Origin: Polynucleobacter sp. GWA2_45_21
Lineage (GTDB): Bacteria > Pseudomonadota > Gammaproteobacteria > Burkholderiales > Burkholderiaceae
Direction: 5' to 3'
Length of the DNA stretch: 58,961 nucleotides
Assembly: GCF_001830325.1 (NCBI RefSeq)
Contig: NZ_MHZG01000012.1
Location: 1 to 58,961, forward strand
A program made the position numbers and the translations under genes. The number at the start of each line of letters is the position of its first letter. Position 1 is the stretch's first letter. The notes below the pieces were generated by a model that made no database searches, was not told the DNA's origin, and saw only the letters and a program-made list of their open reading frames with translations. Below are positions 1-7,713 of this stretch, in pieces.

Positions 1-582
<582 letters not shown>

Positions 583-739
583 AATTCCTGTGATCCTTGC
601 GGATCGTCGCACTCATTCAAGAAATTGACTTGGTAATAAAACCAAATCTTTTTACTGTCTATGAGTACTATTTATTTACATCTGTCCCGAAGGACTTGAT
701 GCTTTCACTTAGTACCCACAATTATCGGTTGACTAATTT

Positions 740-750
740 TTAAAGAGGGC
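740..750 (-). promoter_or_regulatory. boxA-like antitermination element in rrn leader
   Basis: On the minus strand this reads GCCCTCTTTAA, close to the bacterial boxA core (TGCTCTTTAA). It lies about 160 bases upstream of the mature 16S end and downstream of the rrn promoter, where NusB/NusE would load. The function is assigned from position and motif only. Confidence 0.6.
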
Positions 751-794
751 TGACTTGTTTCGTATTTCTTAAAAACATTCAGCAGAGAGATGAG

Positions 795-823
795 ACTATA
801 TCCCACGTATTTGGGTCTGTCAA
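795..823 (-). promoter_or_regulatory. rrn promoter (sigma-70)
   Basis: The minus strand has TTGACA (818-823), a 17-base spacer and TATAGT (795-800), which is nearly ideal sigma-70 geometry. It lies about 215 bases upstream of the mature 16S 5' end. AT-rich sequence further upstream (about 860-960) could act as an UP element. No other promoter of this strength is evident in the 495-base gap between the 16S gene and the next gene, which otherwise holds leader RNA. Confidence 0.8.
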
Positions 824-1077
824 CACCTTTCGTAGTCTTTTTCTCTCAAAATGCGAAGTTTTTTCTTACTTTTAAAATAAACCCATTCAAAACAATGAGA
901 TAGGGATTAAAAAAATTTTGAACTTTTTTTCAAAATTTACGTATTTTTTATGGATAGGGCATAAAAAAGCAGTGGTATACCCGCAGTTTTTACCTTCTAA
1001 GCTGTTTGCCATCCATAAATTGACATATACCTAGGGAAAACCCTGAAATTTTTGGTAATTTCTGCTAAGATACTGCA

Positions 1078-1737
1078 ATGCACCATAAATTAGCGACCAA
1101 TCACTTACCTAGCAAGCCATATACGGCTGGCTCGGTTGTTCCTGTTCGCGAATTACATGCTGGACACAAGGGTGAGATATTGCGTCATCTTTTGTTATTA
1201 AATGAAGAGGATCGCCGTTTACGGTTTGGCACCCAAACACCTGATGAGGTTATTCATCACTATGTTGATGGACTAGATTTCAATAGAGATACCGTTTTTG
1301 GTAGCTTTGATTCGGAACTAAACCTGATTGGTATGGCGCATTTGGCCTATTTACCAAAAATCAAAAATCAGCCACGGGCTGCGGAGTTTGGCGTATCCGT
1401 GCTTCCAGCTGGGCGTGGAATGGGGATTGGCACTGCATTGCTAGCACGGGCTTCAGTGCACTCACGCAATACGCGTATCGAAACCTTGTTTATGCACTGC
1501 CTAGCAAACAATAGAGCGATGATGCGGCTGGCTCAAAAGGCTGGAATGCGCGTTGAATATGCATATGGTGATGCAGACGCTTACTTGAAGCTGCCGCCTG
1601 CAAATCCAGGCACGATTGTTGAAGAGGCCACCAATGAGCAATGGGCAGACTTTGACTATGCGCTGAAAGAAAATTTTAAGCGTTCAAATGATGCCTGGTC
1701 TTGGTTACTAGGAAAGCCTGTCGTTCGCCCAACTTAA
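1078..1737 (+). CDS. GNAT-family N-acetyltransferase
   Basis: This 219-residue protein has a central acetyl-CoA-binding motif A, R113-G-M-G-I-G-T, preceded by a beta strand (AEFGVSV). That is typical of the GNAT fold, which transfers acetyl groups from acetyl-CoA to amines. The substrate cannot be inferred. The start has no clear Shine-Dalgarno sequence (TGCTAAGATACTGCA precedes it), so the first residues are uncertain. The stop codon overlaps the end of the convergent cytochrome gene by 4 bases. The protein looks cytosolic, with no signal peptide or membrane segment. Confidence 0.85.
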   Translation: MHHKLATNHLPSKPYTAGSVVPVRELHAGHKGEILRHLLLLNEEDRRLRFGTQTPDEVIHHYVDGLDFNRDTVFGSFDSELNLIGMAHLAYLPKIKNQPRAAEFGVSVLPAGRGMGIGTALLARASVHSRNTRIETLFMHCLANNRAMMRLAQKAGMRVEYAYGDADAYLKLPPANPGTIVEEATNEQWADFDYALKENFKRSNDAWSWLLGKPVVRPT

Positions 1738-2078
1738 TTTGCGCTAGATGCTCCGCGCAAAATCCAAGTTGTCAGCAGGGATACATCGGCATCGCTTAAC
1801 TTCGCATTTGCTGGCATTGGCACAACACCCCAAGATCCCGAACCGCCTTTAATAATTTTGTTTTTTAAAAATACTATTGCGCTAGGATCGTTCGCATATT
1901 TTTTTGCAATTGCCTGAAAGCTTGGCCCCACAATTTTTTTATCTACCGCATGGCACCCTAGGCAAGCACTTTGTTTTGCAAGTGCGAGCGCCTTTGCATC
2001 ATCCGCAGTAGCGCGCGCACCAACAGAGAAAAGCGAAAGGAGGGTGGCGAGCAAAAAAAGTTTCACGTCTGATCTCAA
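1734..2078 (-). CDS. small periplasmic cytochrome c (c551/c552-like)
   Basis: This 114-residue protein begins with a signal peptide (hydrophobic to about residue 20, then ARATA for cleavage). It has one heme-attachment motif, C39-L-G-C-H43, and a plausible distal Met ligand at M88 (VPMPA). Size and motif order fit class I monoheme cytochromes that shuttle electrons in the periplasm. It follows dolP in the same direction but is separated by about 30 bases, so co-transcription is possible. Confidence 0.88.
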   Translation of the reverse strand: MRSDVKLFLLATLLSLFSVGARATADDAKALALAKQSACLGCHAVDKKIVGPSFQAIAKKYANDPSAIVFLKNKIIKGGSGSWGVVPMPANAKLSDADVSLLTTWILRGASSAN

Positions 2079-2109
2079 AAATAATTTTGCTGACTCACCA
2101 CCAAACTAC

Positions 2110-2757
2110 TTACTGATTTGGAGCGGAGTTAGGCTGAGACTCATCGGCCTTGCCTTGTTTTTCTAAGCGTACTTTTTCTGCCTCAGAAATAATATCGAAG
2201 TAGGCGTAAACCTCTTTTACGCCGTCAGCATTGCTTGCTACTTTCTTAGCAATCGCTGCTTCATTCTGCGTCAGAATTCCCATCAAATAAACACTGCTAC
2301 CTTCAGCAACAATCGCCATGGAATTGGATGGCAACTTGTCTGTAAAAATCATTTGTGTTTTGATTTTTGATTCGAGGAATGTATCGTTTGCGCGAGCCGT
2401 ATAACTGCTATTTGGCCCCATGATCAATTCATTAAAGACAGAACGTACGTTCTTCATAGCCTTTACATAAGCGCCGGCCTGGCCTTTAATGTCGGCATCT
2501 TTCGCTTCACCGGTCAACAATACCTTTTGATTAAATGATGTCACATTGATATGTGCATCATCGCCATAGCGCTTAGCCAGAGCATTGCCAGCCTCAAGTT
2601 CAATGCCCTTATCAATTGCCTGCACAGCTGGCGTACGACGGTCAGCCATGACACTCGCGCCCGCTACAACACCACCAACGGCTAACACTCCACATCCAGA
2701 TAGGAGCGATGAAATCAAAATCGCAGCAAACAGTTTGATGGTGAGCGTATTTCTCAT
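2110..2757 (-). CDS. dolP: BON-domain outer-membrane lipoprotein DolP (YraP)
   Basis: This 215-residue protein has a lipoprotein signal with lipobox LLSGC (C22) and then two BON domains (about residues 50-115 and 125-195; the repeated features are NVTSFNQKVLLTGEAKD and AIVAEGSSVYLMG). DolP localises to the outer membrane and supports envelope integrity and the BAM complex in E. coli. The order rsmI / diaA / dolP matches the yraL-yraO-yraP locus of E. coli, which supports the assignment. The C-terminal 20 residues are polar and probably disordered. Confidence 0.9.
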   Translation of the reverse strand: MRNTLTIKLFAAILISSLLSGCGVLAVGGVVAGASVMADRRTPAVQAIDKGIELEAGNALAKRYGDDAHINVTSFNQKVLLTGEAKDADIKGQAGAYVKAMKNVRSVFNELIMGPNSSYTARANDTFLESKIKTQMIFTDKLPSNSMAIVAEGSSVYLMGILTQNEAAIAKKVASNADGVKEVYAYFDIISEAEKVRLEKQGKADESQPNSAPNQ

Positions 2758-2784
2758 GTAAGAACTTTCTAATTGGTGAGACTA

Positions 2785-3405
2785 TTAATCAAGCAAGAGA
2801 TGGTCTACACCATCACATAGCGCGTGAAGCAAAACTAAATGCGTTTCTTGAATGCGTGCAGTACGAGTGGAGGGTGCACACAAATGAATGTCATCAGCGT
2901 CTAGCAAGCTTGCAATTTTTCCACCGCCATTACCAGTCAGGGCAATAATTTTGATCCCCATTTTTTTTGCAGCATCGATTGCCTTCACTACGTTTTTTGA
3001 ATTTCCGGATGTAGAAATTCCAAGCAAGATATCGCCTTTTTTTCCAAGACCACGTACTTGCTTACTAAAAATCTCGTCATAACTGTAGTCATTTCCTACC
3101 GCAGTCAAAATTGAAGTATCAGTTGTCAATGCAATCGCAGCCAACTCTTGTCGCTCTCTCTCAAAGCGACCAATCAGCTCAGCGGCAAAATGTTGTGCAT
3201 CAGCAGCAGATCCACCATTACCGCAGGCCATCACCTTTCCGCCAGCGCGCAAACAATCTGTCATGGCAACGATGCCAAGAGCAACTTGCTCGGGAAGTAA
3301 TTTTTCAGCTTCTTGCTTTACAGCAATGCTGTCCAAGAAATGTTGGGATGCGCGAGCGCGCAAACGTTCGAGGGTATCTTTATCCATCACATTATTATGC
3401 GCCAA
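2785..3405 (-). CDS. diaA: SIS-domain protein, DiaA / phosphoheptose isomerase family
   Basis: This 206-residue single SIS domain carries the sugar-phosphate loop CGNGGSAADAQHFAAEL, a second loop GISTSGNSKN, and a C-terminal IQETHLVLLH segment. GmhA isomerases keep catalytic Glu and His in the same places, so activity on sedoheptulose-7-phosphate is possible. E. coli DiaA is a paralogue that binds DnaA tetramers and times initiation. The location between rsmI and dolP favours DiaA, but gmhA is the alternative. yraN, which often sits in this cluster, is absent here. Confidence 0.8.
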   Translation of the reverse strand: MAHNNVMDKDTLERLRARASQHFLDSIAVKQEAEKLLPEQVALGIVAMTDCLRAGGKVMACGNGGSAADAQHFAAELIGRFERERQELAAIALTTDTSILTAVGNDYSYDEIFSKQVRGLGKKGDILLGISTSGNSKNVVKAIDAAKKMGIKIIALTGNGGGKIASLLDADDIHLCAPSTRTARIQETHLVLLHALCDGVDHLLLD

Positions 3406-3493
3406 AGTACGCGCAAGATGTCTATGCTGCCCCCTAATTCAAAAGAGACGTATTCTCTTACTTATTAATGTCTCTTGTATAAAAGATCGCCCC

Positions 3494-4399
3494 ATGGAAT
3501 TAAGCTCCTTTGACTTTTTAAAACAGCAGGATTTACCGGCTGGGGCCTTATATATGGTTGCCACTCCCATCGGCAATATGGGAGACATCACTTTGCGGGC
3601 TCTGCATGTACTGAATTCTGTAGACGGCATTGCTTGTGAGGACACCAGGCATAGCGCGCCCTTGCTTCAACACTTTGGCATTCATAAGAAGTGTGTCGCC
3701 TTGCATGAACATAATGAGATTGCTGGCGCTCAAAATATTATTCAGCATCTCTCCCAAAATGAACGTTGGGCCTACATTTCAGATGCGGGCACGCCTGGCG
3801 TTTCTGATCCAGGCGCACGCCTGGTGAATGCAGTTCAAAAAGCAGGCTTTCGAATTATTCCCATACCTGGCGCTAGCGCCGTATCCTCTGCCGTTTCTGC
3901 TAGCGGCTCAGTGATGCTACCTTCAGAAGGGCGCTTTCAGTTTCTCGGCTTCTGGCCAAACAAAGTCAAAGAGCGAAGCACGCTGATCCAAGATATTCGC
4001 AGCAATTCAAAAGCGAGCATTTTTTTTGAATCGCCACATCAAATCCGCGAGACGCTGATGATGATGAACAAAGAGCTAGAGCCAGATCGACAGGTACTGG
4101 TAGGTAGGGAGCTGACTAAAAAATTTGAGCAACTCGTCACCCTCACTGCCGCAGATATTCCCGTGTGGCTTGAACAAGCAGAAAGTCTCAAGGGTGAATT
4201 TATTGTTTTGGTGGCCGGCCGCCAAGCTAATGCTGATGAGGCTCCGGAGCGCTCGGCGCTATTGCTGTGGGCAAATGCATTAAGCCCCTATTTAGGCAGC
4301 AAGGAAATTGCTGCTGTGCTCGCACAAACGCTAGGGCTCAGCAAGAAAGAGGCCTACCAAGTGGCGCTTGATGCTAAAGGCCAAGATGATGGGCAATAA
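3494..4399 (+). CDS. rsmI: 16S rRNA (cytidine1402-2'-O)-methyltransferase RsmI
   Basis: This 301-residue tetrapyrrole-methylase-fold protein has the hallmark segments YMVATPIGNMGDITLRAL near the N-terminus, CEDTRHS, and YISDAGTPGVSDPG. RsmI methylates the ribose of C1402 in the decoding centre. The open frame extends about 77 codons further upstream, but those codons overlap the divergent diaA gene and do not resemble the family. I therefore start at the ATG preceding ELSSFDF. A strong terminator follows immediately. Confidence 0.93.
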   Translation: MELSSFDFLKQQDLPAGALYMVATPIGNMGDITLRALHVLNSVDGIACEDTRHSAPLLQHFGIHKKCVALHEHNEIAGAQNIIQHLSQNERWAYISDAGTPGVSDPGARLVNAVQKAGFRIIPIPGASAVSSAVSASGSVMLPSEGRFQFLGFWPNKVKERSTLIQDIRSNSKASIFFESPHQIRETLMMMNKELEPDRQVLVGRELTKKFEQLVTLTAADIPVWLEQAESLKGEFIVLVAGRQANADEAPERSALLLWANALSPYLGSKEIAAVLAQTLGLSKKEAYQVALDAKGQDDGQ

Positions 4400-4426
4400 A
4401 AAAGCTGGCTACATGCCAGCTTTTTT
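4398..4426 (+). terminator. Rho-independent terminator, probably bidirectional
   Basis: A perfect GCTGGC / GCCAGC stem with a TACAT loop is flanked by AAAAAA and TTTTTT. It lies between the convergent rsmI and cytochrome c5 genes, so it can end both transcripts. Confidence 0.92.
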
Positions 4427-4440
4427 GAGTGCGCTAAAAA

Positions 4441-4941
4441 TTATTTAGCGGCAGGGGTGTCGGGAGCCTTAGGCTCTGGCAATTTACCGCCAGCTGAGTT
4501 TGCCAGATACACAACGGCGCGACCTAGCTCGTAATCGCTGATGTCAGCTGGGCTTGCACCACCACGTGCAGGCATAGCGCCTTTGCCCTTGATTACTGAG
4601 GTCAACAATCCATCGTAGCCCTTGCTTAGGCGGCCACTCCAGGCAACCGCATCACCAAACTTCGGCGCACCAGCGGCACCGCTTGCATGGCATGATGCAC
4701 ATACTGTCTTGTATACCTGCTCCCCAGTTTGCAACTCACGCGGCTTGCTAGCGTCTTTAAAGTTTAATTGCGCAACAGGTTTAATCAATACCTCAGCAGA
4801 TGCTTCAGCATCTGTACGCTTGCCGTTATTTACAAACACCATTAGTAACAAAATAATAATCAGTGGCACAAAAAAGCTAGCAAACACCATGATGATTAGT
4901 TGTTTAGGGGACTTAATTAGGCTGCCGTGCGCTTCGCTCAT
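4441..4941 (-). CDS. membrane-anchored cytochrome c5-type protein
   Basis: This 166-residue protein has an N-terminal transmembrane anchor (about residues 14-37), a linker, and then one heme motif C81-A-S-C-H85 and a Met ligand in GAMPARGG (M123). Length and order fit the cytochrome c5 family of periplasm-facing, membrane-tethered electron carriers. The C-terminus is rich in Pro and Ala. Its partner oxidase is not visible in this window. Confidence 0.88.
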   Translation of the reverse strand: MSEAHGSLIKSPKQLIIMVFASFFVPLIIILLLMVFVNNGKRTDAEASAEVLIKPVAQLNFKDASKPRELQTGEQVYKTVCASCHASGAAGAPKFGDAVAWSGRLSKGYDGLLTSVIKGKGAMPARGGASPADISDYELGRAVVYLANSAGGKLPEPKAPDTPAAK

Positions 4942-5046
4942 AGGACTTTTATCGTTTGACGGGTTAAAGGATTACTTTGCCGTGATTATAACGAGACCGA
5001 GAGGGTATAGGCACTTACAATGGCGTAGTTAGCGAATTTCCTACTG

Positions 5047-5122
5047 GCGCCCGTAGCTCAGTGGATAGAGTATTGGCCTCCGAAGCCAAGGGTCGCAGGT
5101 TCGATTCCTGCCGGGCGCACCA
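5047..5122 (+). tRNA. tRNA-Arg (anticodon CCG)
   Basis: A full cloverleaf is readable: acceptor GCGCCCG pairs with CGGGCGC, the D arm is GCTC/GAGT, the anticodon loop is CTCCGAA, the T arm is GCAGG-TTCGATT-CCTGC, and a 3' CCA is encoded. It decodes CGG. Confidence 0.96.
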
Positions 5123-5203
5123 AAACAGGGGGGTTTTTGACCTATATCATGCGTAAATCCGTGAAAAAGGCTATCATTTGCACCTAACTTATTGATTCTT
5201 ATC

Positions 5204-6346
5204 ATGTCAAATCATCTAAATTCTGCACTCTCTGAGCCCTCAATTGCCAATCCTTTGGCACCTGACCTTCCATTGCCGCACCGTAAAATCATTCGCAGCT
5301 GGCTGATCCCAATGGCTCAAGGAGAAACAGCAAAAGCAATCGCGCTTTTAGTAATTGATGCAGTTTTATGGCTTGCTTGTATTGCTGGGACCATTTTTGT
5401 CGAAAGCATCTTAATTAAGATTATCTTGGGCTTGGTAGCTGGTTTTGTTACCGGCCGCATCTTTATCTTAGGGCATGATGCTTGCCACCAAAGCTATACA
5501 CCTCACCGCGAGCTGAACAAGGTCTTGGGTCGTATTGCGTTCTTGCCATCCCTAACCCCATACAGCTTATGGGATGTAGGCCATAACGTAGTTCACCATG
5601 GTCAAACCAACCTTAAGGGCTTTGACTTCGTCTGGGCTCCTCTATCGAAAGCTGAGTTTGATGCTCTGCCAGCATGGCGCAAAGCTCTGGAGCGCCTTTA
5701 TCGTAGCGGCTGGGGCCCAGTTTTCTACTACCTTATTGAAATTTGGTGGAGACGTGAGTACTTCCCAAATGCGAAGAATAAGCCGGGTGATCGCCCAATC
5801 TTCCTTAAAGACAATTTATTAGTGACTGGCTTTGCAATCATTTGGATTGGCTGCCTAATTGCAGGGGCTCTCGCTACAGGCCAATCAGTTTGGATCGGCC
5901 TGATTACTGGCTTTGTTGTTCCATTCTTGTTCTGGAACGGAATGATTGGCTTTGTGGTCTATGTTCACCATACCCACCCAAAAGTTTCCTGGTACGACAA
6001 GAAGTCTGAGTGGTTGCGTGCGCAGCCATTTGTTTCAACTACAGTTCATTTGACCTTTAACTGGGTTTGGGGCTCTTTAATGCACCACATTATGGAACAC
6101 ACAGCCCATCACGTGGATATGAGCGTACCCCTGTATCGCCTTCAAGAGGCCCAAAATACCCTCGAAACCATCCTTCCAGAGCGTATTTTTGTGCAAAAGT
6201 TCTCTTGGGCCTGGTATTTCGATACAGCGCGCAAGTGCAAGCTGTATGACTTTGAAAATAAGGCTTGGTTAGATTTCGATGGCAATAAAACGGCCGATTC
6301 AGTCCGAGTCGTCCTAAGCCCAGCCCCAGCGGGACAAAACGGGTAA
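5204..6346 (+). CDS. membrane fatty acid desaturase
   Basis: This protein of about 380 residues has the three histidine clusters of di-iron membrane desaturases: HDACH (about 91-95), HNVVHH (about 127-132) and EHTAHH (about 298-303), plus HHTHP at about 255. Hydrophobic pairs surround them (about 45-90 and 205-255). The enzyme introduces a double bond into membrane lipid acyl chains using O2. I prefer the ATG before SNHLN to a TTG four codons earlier; neither has a clear ribosome binding site. It stands alone between tRNA-Arg and a zinc-ribbon gene. Confidence 0.9.
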   Translation: MSNHLNSALSEPSIANPLAPDLPLPHRKIIRSWLIPMAQGETAKAIALLVIDAVLWLACIAGTIFVESILIKIILGLVAGFVTGRIFILGHDACHQSYTPHRELNKVLGRIAFLPSLTPYSLWDVGHNVVHHGQTNLKGFDFVWAPLSKAEFDALPAWRKALERLYRSGWGPVFYYLIEIWWRREYFPNAKNKPGDRPIFLKDNLLVTGFAIIWIGCLIAGALATGQSVWIGLITGFVVPFLFWNGMIGFVVYVHHTHPKVSWYDKKSEWLRAQPFVSTTVHLTFNWVWGSLMHHIMEHTAHHVDMSVPLYRLQEAQNTLETILPERIFVQKFSWAWYFDTARKCKLYDFENKAWLDFDGNKTADSVRVVLSPAPAGQNG

Positions 6347-6387
6347 AATAGATCTTCTGTACAAGATTTGGCTTACCCGGATTGCCC

Positions 6388-6573
6388 ATGACTACCTCGA
6401 CTCCAGCTGCTACCCAAGAAACCTCACAGAGCCTTAAGTTTTGCTCTTCATGCAGTCGCGAAAAGCGCCTAGAAGGTGGCACCTGGATTCCGACAAGCAA
6501 TCGAAAGCAACGCTGGATTTGCGCTAGCTGTTTGTACAACCGCACACATCGCACTGGCTCAGCAAAAGCCTAA
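6388..6573 (+). CDS. small zinc-ribbon-like protein, function unknown
   Basis: This 61-residue protein carries two CxxC pairs (FCSSC and ICASC) about 25 residues apart, with a basic region between and after them. That is a plausible treble-clef or zinc-ribbon fold that could bind nucleic acid. I do not recognise the family. It starts 41 bases after the desaturase stop codon in the same direction and may be co-transcribed. The ATG is preferred to a TTG two codons upstream. Confidence 0.65.
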   Translation: MTTSTPAATQETSQSLKFCSSCSREKRLEGGTWIPTSNRKQRWICASCLYNRTHRTGSAKA

Positions 6574-6607
6574 TTTCTCAATTAGGCGTCACCAAATTCA
6601 AGTTTGA

Positions 6608-7246
6608 TCAATCCCCAACGTAGGGATTTGTTTGGCGCTCTTTGCCAAAAGTGGACATAGGTCCGTGTCCCGGAACAAACTGCACATCATCGCCAAGCGG
6701 CCACAACTTTGTCTTAATCGCATTAATTAAGTCGGCATGATTGCCACGTGGGAAATCTGTTCTGCCGATTGATCCAGCAAATAAAACATCGCCAACTAAA
6801 GCTAAGCGATTTTCTTTGTCAAAAAATACTACGTGGCCTGGGGTGTGGCCAGGACAGTGCAAAACTTCCAAATCAACATTGCCAACTTGTACATGGTCGC
6901 CATCCTCCAACCAGCGAGTAGGCACAAATGCTTTTGCATGACCAAATCCAAAGCGAACAGTTTGCTCAGGCAATTGATCTAACCAAAACTGTTCATCAAT
7001 TTGTGGGCCCTCAATAGGGACGCCTAATTGATCAGCCAAGTCCTTAGCTGCAGCACAATGGTCTAGATGGCCGTGAGTCAATAAAATTTTTTTAACAGTT
7101 CCGCCCAATTGCTTAACGCCATCCAAAATCTTATCGATATCTCCGCCCGGATCAACTACTGCCGCATCGCCAGTTTCCTGGCAAACCAAGATGGAACAGT
7201 TTTGTTCAAATGGGGTAACAGGAACAATTCCTAATTTGATCGGCAT
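6608..7246 (-). CDS. MBL-fold hydrolase, glyoxalase II-like (YcbL type)
   Basis: This protein of about 212 residues has the metallo-beta-lactamase motif H58-G-H-L-D-H63, further metal ligands in CPGHTPGH and GDVLF, and FVPGHGP near the end. Size and motif order match the short YcbL-type glyoxalase II family, which hydrolyses thioesters such as S-lactoylglutathione using a binuclear metal site. I start at the ATG before PIKLG, because the family begins with a strand leading to VTPFEQN. A GTG ten codons upstream is possible. It is divergent from gcvH. Confidence 0.87.
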   Translation of the reverse strand: MPIKLGIVPVTPFEQNCSILVCQETGDAAVVDPGGDIDKILDGVKQLGGTVKKILLTHGHLDHCAAAKDLADQLGVPIEGPQIDEQFWLDQLPEQTVRFGFGHAKAFVPTRWLEDGDHVQVGNVDLEVLHCPGHTPGHVVFFDKENRLALVGDVLFAGSIGRTDFPRGNHADLINAIKTKLWPLGDDVQFVPGHGPMSTFGKERQTNPYVGD

Positions 7247-7320
7247 AAATAAAAAATGCTTAAAGTAGTTAGCCACTAGTTTATGGCAAAGACGCTAGAA
7301 TATGTCTCACAGGATACACA

Positions 7321-7713
7321 ATGAAAACTCAAGACACATTTAAATTTGCAGAATCACATGAGTGGGCCAGCATCGAAGATGACGGGCTAGTGTGGGTCGG
7401 CATTAGCAATCATGCGCAAGAAGCTTTGGGTGATGTCATGTTTTTTCAAGCGCCAAAAGTTGGGCAACAAGTAAAACGAGGTGAGGCTATTGCTGCGATA
7501 GAGTCTGTTAAAGCGGCGAGCGATATTCATGCACCCATTAATGGCGAGATCGTCGCCCTTAATGAAGAGATGGATGCCAACCCTGAAGTAGTGAATGAAA
7601 AACCATATGCAGTTTGGCTATTTAAAATTAAGCCGACATCAAAAGAATCTCTGACGGCCGATCTAAATGCCTTAATGTCTCTTGCGCAATATGAATATGG
7701 ACCGGGTGCCTAA
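7321..7713 (+). CDS. gcvH: glycine cleavage system H protein
   Basis: This 130-residue lipoyl-carrier protein has the lipoylation motif IESVKAASD with the modified lysine at K64. The H protein shuttles the aminomethyl group from GcvP to GcvT, and in many bacteria it also serves as lipoyl donor for other enzymes. An AGGAT sequence precedes the ATG. gcvT and gcvP are not adjacent, so this is a stand-alone copy. Its stop overlaps the end of convergent priA by 4 bases. Confidence 0.95.
   Translation: MKTQDTFKFAESHEWASIEDDGLVWVGISNHAQEALGDVMFFQAPKVGQQVKRGEAIAAIESVKAASDIHAPINGEIVALNEEMDANPEVVNEKPYAVWLFKIKPTSKESLTADLNALMSLAQYEYGPGA

Noticed and set aside
3443..3476. AAGAGAC...GTCTCTT inverted repeat between diaA and rsmI
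   Set aside because: The 20-base spacer and short arms give a weak case, and there is no regulator nearby to link it to.
3263..3493. Extended N-terminus for rsmI
   Set aside because: The extra codons overlap the divergent diaA gene and do not match the RsmI family, which starts shortly before YMVATPIGN.
7247..7320. Glycine riboswitch upstream of gcvH
   Set aside because: The 74-base gap is too short for the tandem aptamer and shows no conserved glycine-riboswitch core.
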